The notes beneath the pieces are model-generated. The model was given only the letters and a program-made list of their open reading frames with translations, had not been told where the DNA came from and ran no database searches. From Saprospirales bacterium (GTDB lineage: Bacteria > Bacteroidota > Bacteroidia > Chitinophagales > Saprospiraceae): a DNA stretch of 5,020 nucleotides. The translations under genes and the position numbers were made by a program. The stretch spans positions 1 through 5,020 of the forward strand of contig PWJP01000268.1 in assembly GCA_003559985.1 (NCBI GenBank), read 5' to 3'. The first letter of the stretch is position 1; each line of letters starts with the position of its first letter. Shown here one piece after another: positions 1 to 4,779 of the stretch.

Positions 1-573
1 GCGGGAGATTTTGGAAATGGTGACTTGTATGTGATTGATATTGACAGCAATGTGCTTGTGACAATTGATACAACTACTGCAGCGCGCACAGAAATCGGAC
101 CGATCATACCATCTGAACCGGGTCATACCTGGGCTGGATTGGCATATAATGATGTTACCGGTCTGATGTACGCTCTAAGTACAGATGGCGTATGCGGTGA
201 TTCCTCAATTGTCTATCAGGTCAATTTGTCAACAGGTCAGGCGGTTGAATTGTACAGATTGGGTATCCAATGTGGATTGTGGTTGGGAATTGATCCGGAT
301 GGATCTGCCTACACTCTAAACGCTGTGGACAGCTCTCTTTATGAGTTTGACCTGCTAACCGGTGATTTGGATCTCATTGGTAATATTGGTACTCTGGTGA
401 ATTTCTGCCAGGGAGCTGATTTTGATCCCTTAACGGGTATTTTGTATGCTGCAATTTACAGCCCTTTTTTAAACGAAACAACCTTTAGCATAATTGATAC
501 GGAGACTGCAGAATTAACCCCACTGAGCACTGTGGAGGGCGAATACTGCGTGGTTGCACTGAAAAATCCGGGG
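1..573 (+). other. Partial beta-propeller-like N-terminal domain (residues 1-191)
   Basis: The region repeats a pattern typical of propeller blades: a GLxYxxxTGxxYA-like strand pair followed by an (I/L)YxxxxxTGxxxxIG-like pair. Clear instances are GLAYNDVTGLMYAL, VYQVNLSTGQAVEL, LYEFDLLTGDLDLIG and ADFDPLTGILYAA. About three to four blades are visible, so more blades probably lie upstream. Four cysteines are scattered through it. In Bacteroidota secreted proteins such propellers are usually binding platforms rather than enzymes; that role is inference here. The blade count and the exact family cannot be settled by eye. Confidence 0.7.
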
Positions 574-3500
574 TTGAAGGATTACGAATTCAATTGGACC
601 CCTGCGGCATCTCTTGACGATCCGAATATCAGCAATCCGGTAGCAAGTCCTTTATCTACTACCACTTATACAGTCACCGTAACGGATGCCTGTGGTAATA
701 CTGCAACGGAAAGTGTCCAGGTTACGGTAGAAACTCCGCAACCGCTTGACACGACCATTTCATGTAATATGAATGTGCAGGTCTCAGTGGATCAAAATTG
801 TGAAGCGGTGATCACGCCCGATAAGATTCTGGCAGGCCACTACCCCTGTATCAATGAATTTTTTAAAGTGGACGTGGACAATCGCGGAACCAACGTTGTT
901 GGCCAGGAAGATATAGGCAAAGAGCTGGAAGTAAAAGTCACGCGATTGGATTCCGATGGTCATCCCACTGGTAACAGTTGCTGGGGTACCATTTTTGTAG
1001 AGGACAAGCTCCCACCGACTATAGAGTGTACCAATGACACCCTGTATTGTTTTGAAGTATGGGAACCTACAGAGCCCGTTGGTTTTGACAATTGTGGGGA
1101 TGTGGAGTCTATTGTTTTACTGAATGAAACCATTACACCCATAGTTTGCGACGAAGATTTTATTCAGGTGGTTATACGGGAGTACATAGCAATTGATTCA
1201 TCTGGCAATGAATCGGTGCCCTGTGAACAGCAAATTTTGCTCAAACGCTTAGACCTGAGTGAAGTAACATTTCCACAGGACTTCACCAAGGCCGGTAGTA
1301 ATGCTCTTGCTTGCGACGGGACTTTCGAGACACTCCCCAACGGATTCCCATCGCCGGAATCTACCGGGTATCCGCAAATTAACGGAATGGATATTTTATC
1401 CGATATCGGACAGTACTGCGGGGTGGTGGCTACTTTTGAGGACAACATTCAACCTGTAATCAATTGCAAGCAGAAAATTATTCGCGTTTGGACAGTACGA
1501 GAGCATTGGTGCAATGATCATATTGTAGAAACACACACTCAGACAATTGAAATTGTTGATGATGAAGGACCGGAAATAGATTGTCCGGCTGATATAACGG
1601 TCACAACCAGTACTTCCCACAGTTGCTCGGCTAATGTATTTGTTGAGCGACCGTTTGCACAGGACAACTGCAATGAGGTCGATAGAATTGATTTGCAGTA
1701 CCCGGGAGGGTTTGAAGCTGATTGGGCTGGCGGAACCATTTCTTTGCCCGGTGGTGACAATATTCTAACCTTTACGGCTTATGACAATTGTGCTCCAAAC
1801 AGCTCCACTTGCACAACCACTGTAACGGTAGAGGATGAAACCGAGCCGATAGCAGTGTGTAAGCAGACCACAGTGGTTGCACTGACCAATGATGGCACAG
1901 CGCGAGTCGATGCCGAAGCATTTGACAATGGCAGCTTTGATGAGTGTGAATTGTCTCATATGGAAGTCAGTAGAATGTTTACAGGTTGTGATGGTGAAGA
2001 ACCTTCTTTTAAGCCCTATGTGGACTTTTTCTGTTGTGACATTGCAGACAATAATATACAGATTATACTACGGGTATTCGACAGTTCCGGAAACTCCAAT
2101 GAGTGTATGGTAGAAGTCGAGGTACAGGACAAGATACCCCCTGCAATTGAATGTCCACCAAATATAGAGGTGAGTTGTCAATTCCCATTGGATCCGGAGG
2201 ATCTCGATGTTTTTGGAACGGTCGTAAGGCTGGAGAATTTAAGTGATTTGCAGGATCCAAATTTAGATCCAAGAGGTGACATTATAATTCATGATATAGG
2301 TAACCCCGACTTACCTGAACCCCATTTCTGGGGCGTCGATGGATTTGCATACGACAACTGTGATGTTTCGATAGAAGAGTCAGACAATATCGATATTGAT
2401 AACTGTGGAACCGGTACTATTTCAAGAACCTTTGCAGCAGTTGGCATGGATGGCACAGTGGGAGGCCAGTGTGTACAGACCATTAATATTGTTAATTACG
2501 AACCTTTTACCCGGGATCAAATCGAGTTTCCTGAATCTGTAACTCTTGAAAATACTTGCAGTCCATTGGCACTGGACCCTGATTCTACCGGATTTCCCAA
2601 ATTCGATGACGACTTGTGTGATATGGTTCACTTCTCTTACAGTGATCAGACATTCAATATCAGCAGTCCCAATGACCCGGCCTGTTTAAAGATTGTCCGT
2701 ACCTGGACCGTCATTGACTGGTGTCAGTTTGAAAATGGACAGTACGTCACCTGGGTTCAGGATCAGACCATTAAGGTTATTAATAATGTAGCGCCTGTGT
2801 TTACAGGGGATTGTGACGATGTGAGTATTTGTTCATTCGATCCTGATTGTGGCGATGCTTATATAGAGCTTGTACAATCTGCTGAAGACGACTGCACTGA
2901 AGAGGAAGACCTCAACTGGAAGTACGATATAGATCTGAACAACAATGGTTATTTTGATCTGAGCTCAGGTGACAATGAATTTGCGGATGACGAAAATGAT
3001 CCCACCAATGCAAGTGGTACCTACCCAATAGGGACTCACCGCATAGTGTGGACTGTTGAAGATGGTTGTGGAAACATCACCTCTTGTACGCAATTGTTTT
3101 CAATCATCAATTGCACCGCACCTAAGGCGGTATGCTACGACGGATTGGCAGTAGATCTAATGGATATGGATTTGAATGGAAACGGACAGGTCGATTCGGC
3201 CATGCTCGAATTGCCAGCGCACTTATTGGATGGAGGAAGTAGCCACAATTGTGGATATGAGGTAGAGTTTTCCTTTTCTTCTGACCCAACTGATAAATTA
3301 TTGCCTTTGGGTTGTGATGATCTTGGCTTGATAATGGTGCCGCTTTATGTAACCGATGAAAATGGCAACCAAAGCATTTGTATGGCAAGAGTGGATGTTC
3401 AGGATAATAACAATGCCTGTCCCCCTCCTGGTGGAAGTTCAGGAAGCGGTCCCCAGGGTCTCATAAGTGGCTCGGTTTATATGGATAGCGGGATGCCTGT

Positions 3501-4689
3501 CAATGATGTGGAAGTGAACCTTATGGGGTCCTCCATGTCACCTGAGATGACGGATGATCAAGGCAGTTATGGCTTTCCTGAAATGCCACTCGGAGGCTCC
3601 TATGAGGTGGTTCCCGAAAGAGATGTGGACCACCGCGCGGGTATTTCAACTTACGATATTGCCCTGATTCAGCGTCATATTTTAGGTACTCAGTATTTTA
3701 ATTCGCCATACCAGTGGATCGCGGCAGATATTGATCGCTCAGGCACTATTGATGTCCGCGATATTGCACAGCTCAGAAGATTAATACTCGGCACCATCGA
3801 TGAGTTTGATGATAATACTTCATGGAGATTTGTCGATGCAAAGTATGACTTTGCCGGTTTTGATCCGCTCAGTCAGAATTTCAACGAAACATACATGATT
3901 CCGGATTTCAATGCGAATATGACCGGACTTGATTTCATTGCCGTTAAAGTTGGAGATGTCGATGGAAGCTATGATCCGAGTAGCGCCCAGGGAGCCAACC
4001 CGAGATCACTCGGTGATCCGCTTACATTTGAAGTCCAAAGAAAAGAATTCCAGGCTGGAAACAGCTTTGAAGTACCTGTGAGGGCCCGGGATTTTAGAAA
4101 TGTTGATGCATTCCAGTTCACCCTCTTGTTTAACCACAACGAGATGAATCTGCGCTCAGTAGAAAAGGGTGCTATTGATATGAGCGATGAACATGTCAAT
4201 TTCGCCCAGGTGGCAGATGGCCTGGTGCCTTTTAGCTGGAATGATGTATTGCCGACTACTATAAGTGATGATGAGATCTTGTTCACATTGGTTTTCGATG
4301 CTATTGAATCGGGCAATATTGCAGGCTCGATCAATATGACATCCTCCAAAACACCGGTCAGGGCGTATCTCAATGGAGAGCCTCACCACATGGAATTTGA
4401 GTTTACCGATGGAATCACTGCTGAAGGTGGATTTGAACTGTTCCAAAACAGACCCAACCCCTTCAGAGATTACACCGTAATAAGCTTTAACATGGCAGAG
4501 AGAGCGGATGCGCGAATCACCATCATGGATGTGACAGGAAAGGTAGTTTACACGGTGGAAGAAATATTCGAAGCCGGCTACAACGAGATTACCGTGAAAG
4601 AGCTGGAGGGACTTTCCAGCCAGGTTTATTACTACCGTTTAGATACAGATGGGTACAGTGCGACCAAAAAAATGATCATGATGCATTGA
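1..4689 (+). CDS. Giant T9SS-secreted multidomain surface protein (propeller/PKD/HYR/dockerin/cohesin), 5'-partial
   Basis: The frame is open from the first base to the TGA at 4687-4689, giving 1562 codons with no internal stop. Eight codons lie upstream of the first possible start (TTG at 25), which falls inside a propeller strand (GDLYVIDID), so the true start and signal peptide are outside the window. Visible modules are, in order: a beta-propeller-like region, a PKD-like domain, several Cys-rich HYR-type beta-sandwich modules, a Pro/Gly/Ser linker, a carboxypeptidase-regulatory-like domain, a dockerin-like domain, a cohesin-like domain and a type A T9SS sorting domain. Known family behaviour: such cargo crosses the outer membrane by T9SS, the sorting domain is usually cleaved, and the protein is anchored to the surface or released. 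No catalytic motif is visible, so adhesion, scaffolding or matrix function is inferred. It is followed by a strong terminator and so is the last gene of its transcript. The product is certain as a class; the exact role is unknown. Confidence 0.97.
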   Translation, partial: AGDFGNGDLYVIDIDSNVLVTIDTTTAARTEIGPIIPSEPGHTWAGLAYNDVTGLMYALSTDGVCGDSSIVYQVNLSTGQAVELYRLGIQCGLWLGIDPDGSAYTLNAVDSSLYEFDLLTGDLDLIGNIGTLVNFCQGADFDPLTGILYAAIYSPFLNETTFSIIDTETAELTPLSTVEGEYCVVALKNPGLKDYEFNWTPAASLDDPNISNPVASPLSTTTYTVTVTDACGNTATESVQVTVETPQPLDTTISCNMNVQVSVDQNCEAVITPDKILAGHYPCINEFFKVDVDNRGTNVVGQEDIGKELEVKVTRLDSDGHPTGNSCWGTIFVEDKLPPTIECTNDTLYCFEVWEPTEPVGFDNCGDVESIVLLNETITPIVCDEDFIQVVIREYIAIDSSGNESVPCEQQILLKRLDLSEVTFPQDFTKAGSNALACDGTFETLPNGFPSPESTGYPQINGMDILSDIGQYCGVVATFEDNIQPVINCKQKIIRVWTVREHWCNDHIVETHTQTIEIVDDEGPEIDCPADITVTTSTSHSCSANVFVERPFAQDNCNEVDRIDLQYPGGFEADWAGGTISLPGGDNILTFTAYDNCAPNSSTCTTTVTVEDETEPIAVCKQTTVVALTNDGTARVDAEAFDNGSFDECELSHMEVSRMFTGCDGEEPSFKPYVDFFCCDIADNNIQIILRVFDSSGNSNECMVEVEVQDKIPPAIECPPNIEVSCQFPLDPEDLDVFGTVVRLENLSDLQDPNLDPRGDIIIHDIGNPDLPEPHFWGVDGFAYDNCDVSIEESDNIDIDNCGTGTISRTFAAVGMDGTVGGQCVQTINIVNYEPFTRDQIEFPESVTLENTCSPLALDPDSTGFPKFDDDLCDMVHFSYSDQTFNISSPNDPACLKIVRTWTVIDWCQFENGQYVTWVQDQTIKVINNVAPVFTGDCDDVSICSFDPDCGDAYIELVQSAEDDCTEEEDLNWKYDIDLNNNGYFDLSSGDNEFADDENDPTNASGTYPIGTHRIVWTVEDGCGNITSCTQLFSIINCTAPKAVCYDGLAVDLMDMDLNGNGQVDSAMLELPAHLLDGGSSHNCGYEVEFSFSSDPTDKLLPLGCDDLGLIMVPLYVTDENGNQSICMARVDVQDNNNACPPPGGSSGSGPQGLISGSVYMDSGMPVNDVEVNLMGSSMSPEMTDDQGSYGFPEMPLGGSYEVVPERDVDHRAGISTYDIALIQRHILGTQYFNSPYQWIAADIDRSGTIDVRDIAQLRRLILGTIDEFDDNTSWRFVDAKYDFAGFDPLSQNFNETYMIPDFNANMTGLDFIAVKVGDVDGSYDPSSAQGANPRSLGDPLTFEVQRKEFQAGNSFEVPVRARDFRNVDAFQFTLLFNHNEMNLRSVEKGAIDMSDEHVNFAQVADGLVPFSWNDVLPTTISDDEILFTLVFDAIESGNIAGSINMTSSKTPVRAYLNGEPHHMEFEFTDGITAEGGFELFQNRPNPFRDYTVISFNMAERADARITIMDVTGKVVYTVEEIFEAGYNEITVKELEGLSSQVYYYRLDTDGYSATKKMIMMH
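589..732 (+). other. PKD-like domain (residues 197-244)
   Basis: The segment has the signature FNWTP...NPVASPLSTTTYTVTVTDACGN, ending in VQVTVE. This WxPxxxLxxxxxxNPxAxPxxTTTYTVTVTD pattern is the common PKD-like repeat of Bacteroidota surface and gliding-associated proteins. It forms a small Ig-like beta-sandwich that acts as a spacer or as a protein/carbohydrate contact. Only one copy is present in this window. Confidence 0.75.
733..1029 (+). other. Cys-rich beta-sandwich module with GNSCWG motif (residues 245-343)
   Basis: The module has Cys spaced as ISCNMNVQVSVDQNCEAVITP, a DKILAG turn, a VVGQEDIGKELEVKVT strand pair, and the motif GNSCWGTIFVEDKLPPTIEC. I recognise this arrangement (VSVDxxCxAxITPxxIL ... 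GNSCWGxIxVEDKxPPxIxC) from large HYR-containing proteins of Saprospiraceae. It probably folds as a disulfide-stabilised Ig-like sandwich. The function is structural by inference. Confidence 0.6.
1030..1248 (+). other. HYR-like module (residues 344-416)
   Basis: This short module starts right after the VEDKLPPTIEC border. It holds the DNCG motif (GFDNCGDVESI), a REYIAIDSSGNES strand that matches the A(x)DxSGN signature of HYR domains, and a closing CEQQILLKR. HYR (hyalin repeat) domains are Ig-fold modules linked to cell adhesion. The assignment rests on these motifs only. Confidence 0.55.
1249..1560 (+). repeat. WTV module, copy 1 (residues 417-520)
   Basis: This is one of two paralogous modules in the protein. 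Shared anchors with copy 2 (2509-2790), in order, are a V/I-x-FP start (VTFPQD), PESTGYPQ, IIRVWTVREHWC and QTIEIVDD. The distance from the STG serine (residue 454) to the WTV tryptophan (residue 497) is 43 residues, against 40 in copy 2. The module ends at the border of the following HYR domain. It probably folds as a beta-sandwich with Cys-pair cross-links. Confidence 0.7.
1567..1839 (+). other. HYR domain (residues 523-613)
   Basis: This is the clearest HYR domain in the window. It begins GPEIDCPADITVTT, continues with the DNC motif in FAQDNCNEV, a G(G)TISLPGGDNILTFTAYDNC core matching the GxxxxPxGxxxVxxTAxDxxGN pattern, and closes with CTTTVTVEDETEP. HYR domains are extracellular Ig-like adhesion modules in both eukaryotes and bacteria. 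Confidence 0.85.
1846..2133 (+). other. AVC/ECMVEV Cys-rich module (residues 616-711)
   Basis: The module runs from PIAVCKQTTVVALTNDG through AEAFDNGSFDECEL and a double-Cys DFFCCDI to LRVFDSSGNSNECMVEVEV, ending at QDK. The pattern AVCxxxTVVxLTxDGTAxVxAxxFDxGSxDxC ... ECMVEVEVQDKxPP is one I associate with large Saprospiraceae secreted proteins. The DSSGN element links it to the HYR/Ig-fold group. A related, more divergent module appears at 3124-3420 (KAVCYDGL ... VTDENGNQSICMARVDVQD). Confidence 0.6.
2134..2508 (+). other. Extended HYR-like module (residues 712-836)
   Basis: The module begins with PPAIECPPNIEVSC, a standard HYR start. It then carries a long Asp/Pro/Asn-rich insertion (about residues 726-772) before the DNC motif in GFAYDNCDVSI, DNCGTGTISRTFAAV and the closing QCVQTINIVN. 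It is longer than a typical HYR domain of about 80 residues because of this insertion. Confidence 0.6.
2509..2790 (+). repeat. WTV module, copy 2 (residues 837-930)
   Basis: This is the second paralogous module, aligned to copy 1 (1249-1560) by IEFPES, PDSTGFPK, KIVRTWTVIDWC and QTIKVINN. It is about ten residues shorter than copy 1, with the gaps between the FP start and the WTV core. The two copies are separated by about 950 bp of other modules, so the duplication is not tandem. Confidence 0.7.
2791..3111 (+). other. HYR-like module with Asp/Asn loop (residues 931-1037)
   Basis: The module starts APVFTGDCDDVSIC, contains SAEDDCTEEEDLNW and a GTYPIGTHRIVWTVEDGCGN core that matches the HYR consensus (P-x-G-x-x-x-V-x-x-T-V-x-D-x-x-G-N), and closes with CTQLFSIINC. 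Between strands lies DIDLNNNGYFD (2926-2958), a DxNxxGxxD acidic loop of the type that binds calcium in repeat proteins. Confidence 0.65.
3124..3420 (+). other. Last Cys-containing module, with acidic calcium-like loop (residues 1042-1140)
   Basis: The segment runs from KAVCYDGLAVDL to VTDENGNQSICMARVDVQD and CPPPG. It includes DMDLNGNGQVD (3163-3195), which fits a DxNxNGxxD calcium loop. The end resembles the end of the 1846-2133 module, so I read it as a divergent relative. The cysteine at 3418-3420 (residue 1140) is the last one in the protein. Confidence 0.5.
3421..3456 (+). other. Pro/Gly/Ser interdomain linker
   Basis: Residues 1141-1152 read PPPGGSSGSGPQ, a low-complexity flexible linker. 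It separates the Cys-rich HYR part from the Cys-free C-terminal part. Confidence 0.8.
3457..3621 (+). other. Carboxypeptidase-regulatory-like / SdrB-like beta-sandwich (residues 1153-1207)
   Basis: The segment begins GLISGSVYMDSGMPVNDVEVNLMG and continues through MTDDQGSYGFPEMPLGGSYEV. The pattern (xIxGxVxxxxGxPVxxVxVxL ... TDxxGxYxFxxxPxGxxYxVxP) is diagnostic of carboxypeptidase-regulatory-like and SdrB-type domains. In Bacteroidota secreted proteins such a domain often sits directly before a dockerin-like region, as here. Confidence 0.8.
3622..3792 (+). other. Dockerin type I-like domain (residues 1208-1264)
   Basis: Two duplicated halves are seen: DVDHRAGISTYDIALIQRHILG and DIDRSGTIDVRDIAQLRRLILG, each a calcium loop followed by a helix. 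The second loop (3727-3762) has Asp at positions 1, 3, 9 and 12, Ser at 5 and Gly at 6, as in functional dockerins. The first loop (3622-3657) keeps Asp at 1, 3 and 12 and Ser at 9, but has Arg at 5 and Ala at 6. Dockerins bind cohesins in a calcium-dependent manner. The following SWRFVDA segment is common after this domain in Bacteroidota proteins. Confidence 0.85.
4021..4422 (+). other. Cohesin-like domain (about residues 1341-1474)
   Basis: The segment shows the cohesin pattern: LTFEVQRKEFQAGNSFEVPV (first strands), VDAFQFTLLFNHNEMNLRSVEKG, then NFAQVADGLVPFSWND and DDEILFTLVFDA. This matches the family consensus of GDxxxVPV, xxxQFxLxYDxxxLxxxxxxxG, and DxxLFxLxF. Cohesins are beta-sandwich partners for dockerins. 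Its position directly before the sorting domain, and about 230 bp after the dockerin-like domain, puts both partners in one chain. Confidence 0.8.
4432..4686 (+). other. T9SS type A C-terminal sorting domain (residues 1478-1562)
   Basis: The last 85 residues carry the standard signature: FELFQNRPNPFRDYTVISF at the start (LxQNxPNPF), ARITIMDVTGKVV in the middle (IxDxxGKxV), GYNEITV, and SSQVYYYRLDTDG followed by KKMIMMH at the end. This domain targets cargo to the T9SS outer-membrane translocon, and in characterised systems it is cleaved by the PorU sortase. Length and motifs are normal, so secretion by this route is likely. Confidence 0.95.
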
Positions 4690-4705
4690 TCGATTTCAAT
4701 CGCAT
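4681..4705 (+). other. Hairpin spanning the stop codon
   Basis: ATGCATTGA (4681-4689) pairs with TCAAT (4696-4700) and GCAT (4702-4705), with C4701 as a one-base bulge and a six-base loop. That gives nine base pairs, with the TGA stop inside the stem. No T tract follows it, so it is not the terminator. It may only be chance. Confidence 0.35.
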
Positions 4706-4741
4706 TTACCTGAAAATATAGTTTACTGTTTTTGGGATGGG

Positions 4742-4779
4742 ACCTCCTCTTTGAAAAAGTTCAAGGGGGAGGTTTTTTT
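4742..4779 (+). terminator. Strong Rho-independent terminator of the large CDS
   Basis: The arms 4742-4755 and 4760-4773 pair over 14 bp with no mismatch (two G-T wobbles) around a four-base loop AAAG. The outer six pairs are ACCTCC/GGAGGT. A run of seven T residues (4773-4779) follows at once. There is no matching T tract on the other side, so it acts in the + direction only. It starts 52 bases after the stop codon. Confidence 0.93.

Noticed and set aside
25..27. TTG at 25 as the start codon of the large gene
   Set aside because: The frame is open upstream to base 1, and the residues before it continue the same propeller strand. No signal peptide follows, although the product needs one for T9SS export.
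1249..2790. Repeated modules as a possible CRISPR or DNA-level tandem array
   Set aside because: The similarity is at the protein level and far apart. There are no regularly spaced identical DNA repeats.
960..3388. Several shorter - strand and one + strand open frames (60-96 codons) inside the large gene
   Set aside because: All overlap a frame with strong domain evidence, none has recognisable motifs, and open antisense frames of this size are expected in a 4.7-kb gene.
3969..4373. 134-codon open frame on the - strand
   Set aside because: It lies wholly inside the cohesin-like coding region in antisense, and its product shows no domain. The sense frame has clear family motifs, so this is a shadow.
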